Counted from the stretch's first letter, positions 9,441-18,574 are shown. The stretch: 64,000 nucleotides of DNA from an uncultured Clostridia bacterium (GCA_934167965.1 CAKPMJ010000001.1:231954-295953); one strand, 5' to 3'. Translations and numbers: made by a program. Notes: a model not told the origin generated them from the sequence alone.

Positions 9441-10055
9441 TTATAATGTTGTTACATTATTATTCATTTTACAATCATTCATATACATTCTTTTATTTGC
9501 TAATTTATCTTGGACTCCTCTTAAAGCCTCACCAAATCTTTGGAAATGGACTATTTCTCTTTCTCTTAAGAATTTTAATGGTTCAACTACATCTGGATAA
9601 TCCCTACATAAATTTATTAATTTTTCATATGTTGCTCTTGCTTTTTGCTCTGCTGCTAAGTCCTCTTGTAAATTTGCTATTGGATCTCCCTTACACGCAA
9701 TATATGCTGCTGTAAATGGATTTCCTGCTGCAGATGATGGATATACATCTAATCCATGATCTGTATAATATGCAGAAAGTCCTGAGGCTTCTATTTCTTC
9801 AATACTTGCATTTTTAGTTAATTGACGTACAATAGTTCCAACCATTTCAAGATGGGCTAATTCTTCTGTACCAATATCATTTAATATTGCTTTTGCATTT
9901 TGATCAGGCATAGCAAACTTTTGTGACAAATATCTTAAAGAAGCAGCTAATTCTCCATCAGGTCCACCATATTGAGAGATTATATTTTTAGCAAGTTTTG
10001 GATCTGTACATTTTATATTTATAGGGTATTCTAATATTTTATTATAAGTCCACAT
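9441..10055 (-). CDS. cotJC: Spore coat protein CotJC, manganese-catalase family
   Basis: About 204 residues of the Mn-catalase-like ferritin fold, a spore-coat protein that probably removes peroxide. I chose the ATG at 10055, which gives the family start MWTYNKILEYPINIK; it overlaps the cotJB stop as TAATG and has AGGAGGT eight bases upstream. The in-frame start 27 bases further up lacks a ribosome site. Metal-ligand motifs typical of the family are GGPDGELAASLRYLSQ, LNDIGTEELAHLEMVG and the later helix with EREIVHFQRFGE. It is the last gene of cotJABC, followed by a terminator. The role in this organism is inferred from Bacillus and Clostridioides homologues. Confidence 0.93.
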   Translation of the reverse strand: MWTYNKILEYPINIKCTDPKLAKNIISQYGGPDGELAASLRYLSQKFAMPDQNAKAILNDIGTEELAHLEMVGTIVRQLTKNASIEEIEASGLSAYYTDHGLDVYPSSAAGNPFTAAYIACKGDPIANLQEDLAAEQKARATYEKLINLCRDYPDVVEPLKFLREREIVHFQRFGEALRGVQDKLANKRMYMNDCKMNNNVTTL

Positions 10056-10393
10056 TATAAAATACCTCCTTCCCAAGGCCATGGTTCTTCAAGCCATCTC
10101 CATTTATTGCATGGATAATAAATGCTTAAAGGTCCATAAACTTTTTGATATGCATCTTTTAGTTCTTTTAATTCCTTACAATATTTATTGTGTAAGCAAA
10201 TTGCTTTAGTATCCTCAGGATGAGTATCTAAGAAAAGACCTAAGTCTATTATAGCAAAATTTAAACATTTTATTTGTTTTAACATTTCTGATCTTTCTTT
10301 GTTTCTACAAGCACAACTATTATTAGCCATATTATCTGTATTATCATTATTGCAGTTGCAACCGCAATTTCTATTTTCATTTTCTACTGACAT
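10055..10393 (-). CDS. cotJB: Spore coat protein CotJB
   Basis: A 112-residue small coat protein. The C-terminal two-thirds (from KQIKCLNFAIIDLGLFLDTHPED to YGPLSIYYPCNKWRWLEEPWPWE) is the conserved CotJB domain. An N-terminal extension of about 35 residues is rich in Asn and Cys (NCGCNCNN, CACR), as is common in clostridial copies. The start overlaps the cotJA stop by 10 bases and has GGGGAGGG nine bases upstream; the stop overlaps the cotJC start. CotJB is thought to be needed for assembling CotJA and CotJC into the coat; its biochemical function is unknown. Confidence 0.9.
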   Translation of the reverse strand: MSVENENRNCGCNCNNDNTDNMANNSCACRNKERSEMLKQIKCLNFAIIDLGLFLDTHPEDTKAICLHNKYCKELKELKDAYQKVYGPLSIYYPCNKWRWLEEPWPWEGGIL

Positions 10394-10758
10394 GAATTAC
10401 ATCCCTCCCCTATAGTATTAGTACTTTCGATATAAGCAATATCCCTCATGGAATCACAAGGCATATAAGGACTTACTAATTCAGGAAAGACTGTTCCATT
10501 ATCTAAACCATTGCATGGTTTGAAAGTATCTTCCATAAATTGATATGGTACATAACTTTGAGCAAGCACAGGGTTTGATGGAAATACATCTTCAGTTTCT
10601 TCATCAAATCCACAACCGCAATTATCATTGTATGATTGACATGCTGAACAGGTATTATTGCAACTTGTTTCTAGAACATTTTGATTCATACAATTACAAT
10701 CTGAGTTATAAAAATTATTATTCATACAACTACATCTTCTACATCTACGATTCATCAT
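10384..10758 (-). CDS. cotJA: Spore coat-associated protein CotJA, Cys-rich N-terminus
   Basis: A 124-residue protein, first gene of the cotJABC operon. The conserved CotJA part is near the C-terminus (LAQSYVPYQFMEDTF, FPELVSPYMPCD). The first 60 residues are strikingly rich in Cys and Asn (RRCRRCSCMNNN, NCMNQN, CNNTCSACQS, NCGCGFDEE), which could crosslink or bind metal in the coat; that is inference. Two adjacent ATGs could start the gene (10758 or 10755) behind AAAGGA. A mother-cell sigma-E promoter would be expected, but I could not identify a convincing one. Confidence 0.88.
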   Translation of the reverse strand: MMNRRCRRCSCMNNNFYNSDCNCMNQNVLETSCNNTCSACQSYNDNCGCGFDEETEDVFPSNPVLAQSYVPYQFMEDTFKPCNGLDNGTVFPELVSPYMPCDSMRDIAYIESTNTIGEGCNSCQ

Positions 10759-10829
10759 ATTATAACATTCCTTTCTTAATGTATTATATTTTATAATATG
10801 ACAAAATCTGACTGTATGTTACATCATTT

Positions 10830-12785
10830 TTATTTAAGTTTTAATTCATCTATTTTCTTTAAGTCTTTTAGATTGTAAGAAATTACTTTCGAGTTAGATA
10901 AAGAATATAAAGTATTATCTATATAAATTATCCTTTTTAAACTTTCTATATAATCATTGTCTTTCATAATCTCTCCATATTTTTCAAACCCTTTGTCTAA
11001 ATCGATTTTATAAATTACAAATCCATTTTTTGTTTTATATCCTCTATCTTCATTATAGGTATATGGGAACCCTATTAAGTTTTTATCCTTATTATAAAAC
11101 AATGCCTTATGATTACTTGTTATTTCTGAGTAAGTATAGTCTCCACCGATACTAGTACTAAATATTTCTTTTGGATTTTCTAAATCTGAAACATCAAACA
11201 TTGACATTTTCATGCTACTATTTCTAACTCCGCCGCTTCCATTAGATTTTGTGTTATAACCAATTCCTATAATATGCGTTTCATCATATGGATGTAAATA
11301 TGAGCTATATCCAGGAATCTTTAGTTTTCCCTTTACTGTTGGATTAGTTGGATCTGATAAATCTATTACAAACAATGGATCTATTTCTTTAAAAGTTACT
11401 ACATATCCTATTTTCCCAATAAATCTAACAGAATATATTTTCTCACCTTTTGCCAAATTTTCTAATTTTCCTATTTGTTTTAAGTCTTTATCTAATATAT
11501 ATACTTGGTTAGTAGATTTACCTTTACTTTCACTTGTTGTAGCAATTCTTAAATTTCCATCATGCTCATCCATTGAAAACTGATCATTTAAATTTCCTTT
11601 TACCTCTCCTTTGCATTGCAATTGAACTTTAGAATTTTCTAAATTAAATTTGTATAATGTGCTACTACATTTTGAGCTAAAATATCCATTTTCATAAACT
11701 GTTTGCGCTATATATAAATTGTTTTGATTCGCATATATTGTATCATTTGCTCCGAAGAATGTTTCTACACTTGCTGCTTCATTGTTAGTTATATCAAAAC
11801 CTGCTACTAGCATATAACTTGAATTTTCTGTATTTCTAAAATAAACTATATCTGTACACTCAATTTTCTTTTCTTCAACTGCCATTGCTGTATCTCTATA
11901 AAGTGGTAATATATCATCATCTTTTAATCCATCATAATAATATACTGATTTTTGACTAATGAAATATATATTATTTCCAATCATTCTTGAATTAGAATAA
12001 TCTCCATCTAATTCTACTTGTCTAAGCTCTTTAGGTTCTTTTTTATTAGAAATATCATATACTATTGCTTTAGCCATGTTTTTTGTATTTACTCCACTAT
12101 AGAATCTTCTTTTTTCTGTATCATTTTTTTCCGTTTTTGTATAAGTCCATTTGTTTCCTAAGGCAATTAAATTATTTCCATTAATGTATAATTCTCTAGG
12201 ATAAAATTGTTCATTATCTTTTTCGTTTTCTATTTTAGATGCAACTTTTAAACTATTTGCCTCTATTATATATATTTTATTATTCGATATATAGTAAATA
12301 TAATTCCCATCTGTTTTAACTATGTCTGCTTCATCTACTCCTTCAACTTGTGTGTTAGTTTTTGAATAATCACTTATTGTAGTTTCAGAATTTTTCTCTT
12401 CTTTAGCAGTTGTATCAGTAACGGATTGTGCTATATCTATACCATTAAATCCTTTTCTAGTGCTGTCTCCCTTTTTTAATGCTTTTTTTAACTGTTCTAG
12501 ACTTTCAAATTTAGGTAAATCACTATTTTGATTTTGTCCAACTATAGCTGTAGTATTTGGTTGTGTATTTTCTTTATCTATATTTTCTATTTCATCTTGT
12601 TTCAGATAAAATGCTACCACAAATAGCATCACAACACATATACTACATACAGTAGATAACTGTCTCCATGAAAAACTTTCTCTTTTTGTTTCTTTTTCTT
12701 TCATTTTATACCACAACTTTCTTTTTAAATTTTCATCTGCATGTACTTGATCCATAGCTTTTTTATAATTTTCTTTGTTATTCAT
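10830..12785 (-). CDS. Membrane-anchored beta-propeller protein with anti-sigma-like N-terminus
   Basis: About 651 residues. The N-terminus (1-35: KAMDQVHADENLKRKLWYKM) resembles short sigma-binding segments of Firmicutes anti-sigma proteins. A single membrane helix follows (about 46-64), then a linker with low-complexity Thr/Asn/Lys and a large extracellular beta-propeller of the secreted Beta_propel family, with repeats such as VEGVDEADIVKTDGNYIYY and YSSYLHPYDETHIIGIGY that are diagnostic of that family. The start is the ATG at 12785, with GGAGG eight bases upstream, overlapping the sigma-factor stop. Position and domain order suggest the propeller senses an external signal and the N-terminus holds the ECF sigma factor. 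The signal is unknown. Confidence 0.8.
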   Translation of the reverse strand: MNNKENYKKAMDQVHADENLKRKLWYKMKEKETKRESFSWRQLSTVCSICVVMLFVVAFYLKQDEIENIDKENTQPNTTAIVGQNQNSDLPKFESLEQLKKALKKGDSTRKGFNGIDIAQSVTDTTAKEEKNSETTISDYSKTNTQVEGVDEADIVKTDGNYIYYISNNKIYIIEANSLKVASKIENEKDNEQFYPRELYINGNNLIALGNKWTYTKTEKNDTEKRRFYSGVNTKNMAKAIVYDISNKKEPKELRQVELDGDYSNSRMIGNNIYFISQKSVYYYDGLKDDDILPLYRDTAMAVEEKKIECTDIVYFRNTENSSYMLVAGFDITNNEAASVETFFGANDTIYANQNNLYIAQTVYENGYFSSKCSSTLYKFNLENSKVQLQCKGEVKGNLNDQFSMDEHDGNLRIATTSESKGKSTNQVYILDKDLKQIGKLENLAKGEKIYSVRFIGKIGYVVTFKEIDPLFVIDLSDPTNPTVKGKLKIPGYSSYLHPYDETHIIGIGYNTKSNGSGGVRNSSMKMSMFDVSDLENPKEIFSTSIGGDYTYSEITSNHKALFYNKDKNLIGFPYTYNEDRGYKTKNGFVIYKIDLDKGFEKYGEIMKDNDYIESLKRIIYIDNTLYSLSNSKVISYNLKDLKKIDELKLK

Positions 12786-13248
12786 CTTCAAAACCTCCTT
12801 CTAATTTATTTTTTAAAGTACTTCTTGCTCGAAATAACCATGTTTTTATTGTGCCTTCTCTTTTATTCATAATTTTAGCTATTTCACTAACTTTGTATCC
12901 TTCATAATACATTAGATATATTACTGTTCTATAATTTTGAGGTAATTCACAAACTGCGGAAAAAACATTGTTTTCCTCTTTTGTTTCAAATTTAATATTT
13001 TCATCTAATGAAACTACTCTCCTATTCCAAGCAGACATTTTTAGGTTTTTGCTTAAATTTATTGTTACTCTAATAAACCAAGCTTTTTCATGTTCTTTAC
13101 TTTGAAATATTGGTACTTTTTCATTATATTTTATAAATACTTCTTGGTATATATCTTCTGCATTTTCAATGGTTCCACTTCTGGTTAATGCTATTCTATA
13201 TACCATATCAGAATATTCTTCTATTATTTCTCTTACATTTTTCTGCAT
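12778..13248 (-). CDS. ECF-type RNA polymerase sigma factor
   Basis: A 156-residue sigma-70-family protein with region 2 (YSDMVYRIALTRSGTIENAEDIYQEVFIKYNE, about 11-42) and region 4 (LPQNYRTVIYLMYYEGYKVSEIAKIMNKREGTIKTWLFRAR, about 107-147), the helix-turn-helix that reads the -35 box. Region 3 is absent, as in ECF factors. It is cotranscribed with, and overlaps by 8 bases, the gene for the beta-propeller protein carrying an anti-sigma-like N-terminus. A TGAAACC-type element upstream could be an autoregulated promoter. Confidence 0.9.
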   Translation of the reverse strand: MQKNVREIIEEYSDMVYRIALTRSGTIENAEDIYQEVFIKYNEKVPIFQSKEHEKAWFIRVTINLSKNLKMSAWNRRVVSLDENIKFETKEENNVFSAVCELPQNYRTVIYLMYYEGYKVSEIAKIMNKREGTIKTWLFRARSTLKNKLEGGFEDE

Positions 13249-13270
13249 GTTTCTACCTCCATATACTATT

Positions 13271-13299
13271 AATACAAATTAAATTAGTATTTGGTTTCA
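13271..13299 (-). promoter_or_regulatory. Candidate ECF sigma autoregulatory promoter
   Basis: TGAAACC (13293-13299) is separated by 16 bases from TGTATT (13271-13276), upstream of the sigma-factor start at 13248. TGAAAC at -35 and an (C/T)GTAT-like -10 are typical of ECF-recognised promoters. Inference from sequence only. Confidence 0.4.
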
Positions 13300-13305
13300 A
13301 AAAGT

Positions 13306-14448
13306 TTATATTTTTATTATTTTTTCCCAAGCTAAATCTTCTTTTCCAAAATGTCCATAGTTTGTAGTTTTTCTATATATTGGTTTTTGTAAATCTAAAT
13401 AATTTATTATACCTCTTGGTGTTAAATCAAACTTGTCATATATTTTCTCTACTATTTCTTCTTCTGGTATTGTATTTGTTCCAAATGTATCAACATAAAT
13501 AGATACTGGTTTTGCAACACCTATAGCATATGAAAATTGAATCTCGCATTTTTTTGCTAATTTATTTGCAACTATATTTTTTGCAATAAATCTAGCCATA
13601 TATGCAGCTGATCTATCTACTTTAGTAGCATCTTTTCCTGAAAAAGCTCCTCCTCCATGTCTTGCATATCCTCCATATGTATCAACAATTATTTTTCTTC
13701 CTGTTAATCCGCTATCTCCTAAAGGCCCTCCTATTACAAATCTTCCTGTAGGATTTATAAAGTATTTTGTTTTTTTATCTAATAAACTAGCTGGTACAAT
13801 TTCATTTATTACCTTTTCTTTTATATCATTTTTTAGAATATCCATATCAATATCTTCACTATGTTGTGTAGATACTACTATTGTGTCAACTCTTACAGCC
13901 TTATCATTTTCATATTCTATTGTAACTTGAACCTTTCCATCTGGTTTTAAATATTTTAATGTTCCATTTTTTCTTACTTCTGTTAGTCTTTTTGCTAATT
14001 TGTGTGCAAGCGAAATTGGAAGTGGCATTAATTCTTCTGTTTCATCACATGCAAACCCAAACATTATACCTTGGTCTCCTGCACCTTCTGATTCAATTTC
14101 TTCCCCTTTTTTAGTTTCTAATGACTTGTCCACTCCTAAAGCTATGTCTGATGATTGTTTGCTTAAATTGATTGATATCTTACATGTTTTGTAATCTATA
14201 CCTGTTTTGCTGTCATCATATCCAACTTCTTTTATTGCTTGTCTAACAACTTCTTCTATATCCACATTAGCAGATGATGTTATTTCTCCTGTTATAAATA
14301 TTTCTCCTTTTCCTGCTACTGTTTCACAAGCTACTCTTGAATTTTTATCTTTTGCTAAAAATGCATCTAATATACTATCTGATATGTAATCACATAGTTT
14401 ATCTGGATGTCCCTCTGTTACGCTTTCTGATGTAAATAATTTTCTCAT
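13306..14448 (-). CDS. metK: S-adenosylmethionine synthetase
   Basis: About 380 residues, the cytoplasmic enzyme making SAM from methionine and ATP. Motifs: [16 protein letters not shown] near the N-terminus (ATP and Mg binding), [12 protein letters not shown] (signature 1), and [19 protein letters not shown] (signature 2, P-loop-like). I chose the ATG at 14448 because AAAGGA is ten bases upstream and MRKLFTSES is the family start; the ATG at 14457 is only one base from that ribosome site. A SAM-I riboswitch with its terminator precedes it, so expression should fall when SAM is abundant. Confidence 0.96.
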   Translation of the reverse strand: MRKLFTSESVTEGHPDKLCDYISDSILDAFLAKDKNSRVACETVAGKGEIFITGEITSSANVDIEEVVRQAIKEVGYDDSKTGIDYKTCKISINLSKQSSDIALGVDKSLETKKGEEIESEGAGDQGIMFGFACDETEELMPLPISLAHKLAKRLTEVRKNGTLKYLKPDGKVQVTIEYENDKAVRVDTIVVSTQHSEDIDMDILKNDIKEKVINEIVPASLLDKKTKYFINPTGRFVIGGPLGDSGLTGRKIIVDTYGGYARHGGGAFSGKDATKVDRSAAYMARFIAKNIVANKLAKKCEIQFSYAIGVAKPVSIYVDTFGTNTIPEEEIVEKIYDKFDLTPRGIINYLDLQKPIYRKTTNYGHFGKEDLAWEKIIKI

Positions 14449-14492
14449 TTTTACCATATCCTTTCTTTCTTCTATTTATATGTTTCAAGTAT

Positions 14493-14524
14493 AAAAAATC
14501 CTTTGTACTTATTTAGTACAAAGG
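14493..14524 (-). terminator. Expression-platform terminator of the metK SAM riboswitch
   Basis: CCTTTGTACT pairs with AGTACAAAGG around an AAATA loop and is followed on the minus strand by ATTTTTT. It stands between the SAM-I aptamer and metK, the position of a transcription-attenuating terminator. Confidence 0.85.
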
Positions 14525-14534
14525 AAATATTCTC

Positions 14535-14640
14535 TGATTTTGATCATCATCCAAAGTACTACTACTTTGTCGGTATTAGCACCTTGCTTTTCAAGGTTGC
14601 TGTGGAGTCATTAAGCCGATTCTCTCGTCCACTCTTGATA
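14535..14640 (-). ncRNA. SAM-I (S-box) riboswitch upstream of metK
   Basis: Read on the minus strand from 14640, the sequence has the S-box landmarks in order: ATCAAGAG at the P1/P2 junction, GACTCCACAGCAACC (P2/J2-3 and P3 core), AAGGTGCTAATACC (P3 to P4), a P4 hairpin of ACAAAGTAG-type sequence, and GATGATGATCA closing P1. A terminator hairpin follows. Binding of SAM would favour the terminator and reduce metK transcription. The assignment rests on the conserved core and on the target gene. Confidence 0.88.
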
Positions 14641-14732
14641 ACATATATTTTTATTTATTATACTTTTTTTTACTTTTTCTGTCAATGATTTTGGGAAATA
14701 TTTCTTGTTTTATTTATATTTTTCAGAATTAT

Positions 14733-14758
14733 CAAAAAGGAACGTCCCTTTTGACACC
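14733..14758. repeat. REP-like short dispersed repeat (GGGACGTTCC type)
   Basis: Read on the minus strand this is GGTGTCAAAAGGGACGTTCC followed by TTTTTG; nearly the same unit occurs at 63905-63930 and a degenerate copy at 57403-57426. GGGAC(G)GTTCC-cored repeats are common between genes in Clostridia, often with Y1-type (RAYT/IS200-like) transposases. No transposase is in this window. Confidence 0.6.
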
Positions 14759-14791
14759 CTTTGACACTCTTTATATAAAAAAGAAAAGCCT

Positions 14792-15460
14792 TTAACTTAA
14801 AGGCTCTTCATTATTTATTTTATCCATTATTTTATCAATACATACCAACAAAAATGATATTAGCAATACAAATCCAATTATACAAAAATCAAATGCTATT
14901 ACTTTTTTAATACCTATTTGTATATAATCCAAGAAAAAATATGCAAATCTTTCAGAGCCACCTATACTGTAAAATTTTCCTCCCAAGCCACCATATATAT
15001 ATACATATATACCATAACCTATTGGTATAAATAACCAACATAAAGAGTAATATAATTTTAGGTGTCCTTTTTCATCAAACAATATATAGTCTAGCAAAAC
15101 CATCACTGGAGAGATGGTGTGCACAATTATATTTGATATGTCTTTTGATGAAATGGTATTACTTACATCCATTTGAAAATTATTTGGAATAAGTGCAAAT
15201 CTATAGATTATACCTGTAATAAGTATAGCTATTGTAATTGCTCCTTTTATTATATAATACCTATCCTCTTTTGCTTTTTTCCGAATTTCAATATAAACAA
15301 AATATATATAAGATATTAAACAAATAATATTGCTTTGTATAGTATAATATGAAATCATTGATATAATAGAAGTGGTTTTTATCAAATTTATTCCTACTCC
15401 TAATATAATAGATAAAATAATTAGAAACTTATAGACAATAGAAAAGTTTCTCCGTGTCAT
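14792..15460 (-). CDS. Pr6Pr-like integral membrane protein
   Basis: A 222-residue protein with about six membrane helices, resembling the Pr6Pr (FAR-17a/AIG1-like) family: YYTIQSNIICLI after helix 1-2, NIIVHTISPVMVLLDYILFD in the middle and a loop YGGLGGKFYSIGG. The function of bacterial members is unknown. It has its own sigma-A promoter (15504-15532) and a GGAGGAAG ribosome site. Unlike the other native-looking genes here, it uses CGG codons in frame (codon 3 at 15454-15452 and codon 60 at 15283-15281) without needing a frame change, which matters for the CGG frameshift hypothesis. Confidence 0.65.
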   Translation of the reverse strand: MTRRNFSIVYKFLIILSIILGVGINLIKTTSIISMISYYTIQSNIICLISYIYFVYIEIRKKAKEDRYYIIKGAITIAILITGIIYRFALIPNNFQMDVSNTISSKDISNIIVHTISPVMVLLDYILFDEKGHLKLYYSLCWLFIPIGYGIYVYIYGGLGGKFYSIGGSERFAYFFLDYIQIGIKKVIAFDFCIIGFVLLISFLLVCIDKIMDKINNEEPLS

Positions 15461-15503
15461 AAGCTCTTCCTCCTTTGCATCCGCAATTTTGGTCTACATA
15501 TTT

Positions 15504-15532
15504 ATTATACATAAATTTATAACATATTTCAA
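15504..15532 (-). promoter_or_regulatory. Sigma-A promoter of the Pr6Pr-like gene
   Basis: TTGAAA (15527-15532), 17-base spacer, TATAAT (15504-15509), upstream of the start at 15460. Confidence 0.65.
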
Positions 15533-15549
15533 GTTTTTCTTATGTATTT

Positions 15550-16182
15550 CTAGCTTTTTTTCTCAGTTATATGTATATTACCTATTTCTACTTTTAACTC
15601 CCTTGATACAATATTTTGAATTTGAGCAACTTTTTCTTTATTCAAAGAATCTTGTACTTGCACAACAACATTAACGCTTTTATCGTTTATAAAAACTACA
15701 GATTTATCAAATCCTTTTGTAGATAATATATTTTCACAAATCATAATTGCATTTTTGGTATCATTTATACTTTTTATTTCATTCATTGCTACTTTTTTCT
15801 CTGCATCGGAAATATTATCTTTTTGCAAAATTGCATTATAATTAGAAATCATACTTGCATAAGTTGTATCTCTTTCTAACTTTGAATTTGTAAAATAATT
15901 TGATTCTGCACTATTATTAGTTTCTACAGTCTCATTATTTTCTTCTTTAGTAACTTCTTCGTTTTTTTGCTCATTATTATTAGTTGTGTTTTCTTCTGTT
16001 ATACCATCACTATTTACTAAAGTTGCATCTCCAATATTAGCATATTGTTCCAAAGAAGTTTCAACTGTATCATTTGTATTATTCATTGTAGTATAATTTA
16101 GATATCCTGCTGCAACTAACATAATTGCAATAGCATAAATTGCAATTTCACTCTTTTTAAATGTTCCCAATAATCTTTTCAC
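15550..16182 (-). CDS. spoIIIAH: Stage III sporulation protein AH
   Basis: A 210-residue mother-cell membrane protein, the last gene of the spoIIIA operon. It has an N-terminal membrane helix (about 14-30), a low-complexity Glu/Asn/Thr linker (35-95) and a C-terminal ring-forming domain of the YscJ/FliF-like fold (about 97-205: YFTNSKLERDTTYASMISNYNAILQ, then VVVQVQDSLNKEKVAQIQNIVSRE). In other spore formers SpoIIIAH binds forespore SpoIIQ across the intermembrane space to form the feeding channel; a SpoIIQ-like gene lies at 57876-58670. Spacing to spoIIIAG is 17 bases. Confidence 0.92.
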   Translation of the reverse strand: MKRLLGTFKKSEIAIYAIAIMLVAAGYLNYTTMNNTNDTVETSLEQYANIGDATLVNSDGITEENTTNNNEQKNEEVTKEENNETVETNNSAESNYFTNSKLERDTTYASMISNYNAILQKDNISDAEKKVAMNEIKSINDTKNAIMICENILSTKGFDKSVVFINDKSVNVVVQVQDSLNKEKVAQIQNIVSRELKVEIGNIHITEKKS

Positions 16183-16199
16183 TTTATGTTCCCCCTTGC

Positions 16200-16796
16200 C
16201 TATTTCATTTCAAAAACTTGAATTTTATCCATACTAAGTCCTGTTGCTGCTTGAACTGCACTAATAATATTACTCTTTACATTTGCATTTGATGCACCTC
16301 TAGCTGTAATTATTGCCCCTTCTATCTTGGGCATAACGGTTTTTTCCGTTACAGGTTTCTTATTTCCAGACTCTTCTGAATAAATTACTTCTTTTTGTGT
16401 CTCTGTTGAAACAACATTTCTAAGTCCTCCTCCTGAATCTGTTTCCTCTGTAGTACTTGTCGTAGTTGTTTCATCATACATTGCTTCTGTTTTACTGCTC
16501 TCTGAATAATTAATAAATACTTCTACATCTCCTACACCTTTTATTGTGCTTAAAATTTTTTCTAAGCCTTCCTTTAATGTGCTTTTTTCAGTACTATTAT
16601 TCGAGCTTGCTAATACTTTTGATGTTGAATCATTTTGTTCTTTTTTATCATTAGATGTACTATCTTTTTTACCTATTATTACATTCATAATTAAGATTGT
16701 AACAACTAATAATATAATTAAAAAAATTAAATTCTCTATTTTCTTCTTGTTGCTTTTTTCTCCATTTCCAATCTCTTTTAATTTCTCCTTAAACAT
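16200..16796 (-). CDS. spoIIIAG: Stage III sporulation protein AG
   Basis: A 198-residue membrane protein forming a large ring in the mother-cell side of the sporulation channel. One N-terminal membrane helix (about 23-42) follows a basic cytoplasmic stretch. The conserved domain starts at LKEGLEKILSTIKGVGDVEVFINYSES, with the beta-insertion region (TTTTSTTEETDSGGG) and an end that matches the family (GAIITARGASNANVKSNIISAVQAATGL). It is the second-last gene of the spoIIIA operon, 15 bases after spoIIIAF. Confidence 0.92.
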   Translation of the reverse strand: MFKEKLKEIGNGEKSNKKKIENLIFLIILLVVTILIMNVIIGKKDSTSNDKKEQNDSTSKVLASSNNSTEKSTLKEGLEKILSTIKGVGDVEVFINYSESSKTEAMYDETTTTSTTEETDSGGGLRNVVSTETQKEVIYSEESGNKKPVTEKTVMPKIEGAIITARGASNANVKSNIISAVQAATGLSMDKIQVFEMK

Positions 16797-16811
16797 TTTT
16801 ATCCTCCTTCT

Positions 16812-17393
16812 TTAGTTTATATTAATAACTTTTTTATCTATCTCATAATGTTCACTTAAAAACTTTTTTAATGTTTTTATGTCTTTATCTGTTATATCAT
16901 TTTCTTCTGTTTTTTCATTATCTCCTATATTTACACCTATCTCTACTTTATTTACAGTTTCAATATCTGAATTATTATTATTCTCTTCTTTTTTATTTTT
17001 AGATAATAGTATTATATTTATCGATTTAATTCCTGCATCTTTGTCACCAGAGTAAATCCTAGCATCAATTTTACAGCTTTTAACATTATATCCTTGCTCT
17101 TCAACCGTTTTAGTTATATCATTTTCTAATTCCTTTATATATGAATCTTCTATTTTATCATTAACAGACTCTTGTTGTGTCAAATTGTATTCTCCTATAA
17201 TATCATTTGTATTCAAATTATATAATGCTTTACTATCTACAAATGGAGAAATTATACTAAATACAACAAACAGTCCTAAAATCATTTTTATGTATTTTTT
17301 TATATTACCATTTGGAAGTAACATTTCAAAAATACTTACAAGTATTACAGCTATAGCAATTTGTTCTATCCATTTATGTAAAAAATTTATCAT
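16812..17393 (-). CDS. spoIIIAF: Stage III sporulation protein AF
   Basis: A 193-residue protein with two N-terminal membrane helices (about 9-28 and 33-52), including the family motif LLPNGNIKKYIKMILGLFVV, and a soluble C-terminal ring-building-motif-like domain ending in LKKFLSEHYEIDKKVININ. It forms part of the SpoIIIA channel complex. It lies 8 bases after spoIIIAE in the operon. The C-terminal sequence is diverged and carries an Asn/Lys-rich insertion, but order and N-terminus leave little doubt. Confidence 0.88.
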   Translation of the reverse strand: MINFLHKWIEQIAIAVILVSIFEMLLPNGNIKKYIKMILGLFVVFSIISPFVDSKALYNLNTNDIIGEYNLTQQESVNDKIEDSYIKELENDITKTVEEQGYNVKSCKIDARIYSGDKDAGIKSINIILLSKNKKEENNNNSDIETVNKVEIGVNIGDNEKTEENDITDKDIKTLKKFLSEHYEIDKKVININ

Positions 17394-17401
17394 AAATCCT
17401 C

Positions 17402-18574
17402 CTACCTATACATCATTCCACTATTGGAAATTTTAATTACTAGTGTTATTCCAATTATCAATATTGCTGATACAGAGCACAATATACCTAACAATAACTT
17501 GAACACTCCTCCCATTTCTTCCAATAACTTTACAATTTTAGTATCTGCTAATGGCTCAATAATACTTGATGCTATATTGTACATTATAGATAGTGTTGCA
17601 AGTCTGATAATTGGCATTATACATATTCCTATTATGATAATTACTCCAACTACTCCAATTGCATTTTTCAGTATAATTCCACAGCCTAAAATGCTATCAA
17701 CTGAATCTCCCAGTATTTTTCCAACTACTGGTATTAAACTTGAAACTGCTGCCTTTGCAGTCTTCGCTGTTATTCCATCTACACTACTTGTTAATGTTCC
17801 TTCAAGTGATACAACACCTACAAAAACAGTCAATATTATTCCTAAGAACCATACTACACTTGATTTCATAAAACTAGCAAGCTTAGTTATTTGAATTTTA
17901 TCTGATATTTTTGACACTATAATTAAAACCACTATCATCGATATTACAGGCATAATTAATGTTTCTATTATATTTCCAACAAATTCTATAATAAATAATA
18001 TTATTGGTTCTAACATTCCGCTAGTAACAATACTTCCTGTATATATCATTAATGTTATTAGCATAGGTATCAAACATTTCATAAATCCGACTAAATTTTG
18101 AACTGTATCTTTTATTGTAGATAATAGCCCAGAAAAGTTACTCATTATCAGAGTAACTATTAATATGTATTGTACGTAATATATTATTTTTGAAACACTG
18201 CTATCTTCTAAATTATCTGATATTGCTCTTAAAATACTATGTATTAAAACTATGACCAGTATACCAACTAATGTTTGAAGTGTTGATTTCACTTCTTTTC
18301 CTAAAAGATTTAGTATTTTTTTTAAAAGTGTGGTATTATCTATTTTTCCTGATATAGCATTATTTATCATATCTGAAACATTCATATCACTAAAGAAATC
18401 ATCTGTATATTTTTCTGTTTCCTTTATAAAATCAGAAATACCAAAATTTTTTTGTTGTTCTTGTAATGTATCTTCTGTAACACTTATAGCTAAACTTGTA
18501 TTTTTTATGCTAATTAAGATTATTATAGTGGAAAAGATTATTTTTATTATTTTTTCTTTTGTCCTCTTCTCCAT
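17402..18574 (-). CDS. spoIIIAE: Stage III sporulation protein AE
   Basis: A 390-residue polytopic membrane protein, the largest of the SpoIIIA set. A signal-like N-terminus (about 10-28) precedes a short exported segment, then about eight membrane helices with family segments LVGILVIVLIHSILRAISDNL, GFMKCLIPMLITLM and AKAAVSSLIPVVGKILGDSVDSILGCG. Required in other spore formers for sigma-G activity and thought to be the membrane core of the channel. It is 15 bases after spoIIIAD. Confidence 0.92.
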   Translation of the reverse strand: MEKRTKEKIIKIIFSTIIILISIKNTSLAISVTEDTLQEQQKNFGISDFIKETEKYTDDFFSDMNVSDMINNAISGKIDNTTLLKKILNLLGKEVKSTLQTLVGILVIVLIHSILRAISDNLEDSSVSKIIYYVQYILIVTLIMSNFSGLLSTIKDTVQNLVGFMKCLIPMLITLMIYTGSIVTSGMLEPIILFIIEFVGNIIETLIMPVISMIVVLIIVSKISDKIQITKLASFMKSSVVWFLGIILTVFVGVVSLEGTLTSSVDGITAKTAKAAVSSLIPVVGKILGDSVDSILGCGIILKNAIGVVGVIIIIGICIMPIIRLATLSIMYNIASSIIEPLADTKIVKLLEEMGGVFKLLLGILCSVSAILIIGITLVIKISNSGMMYR

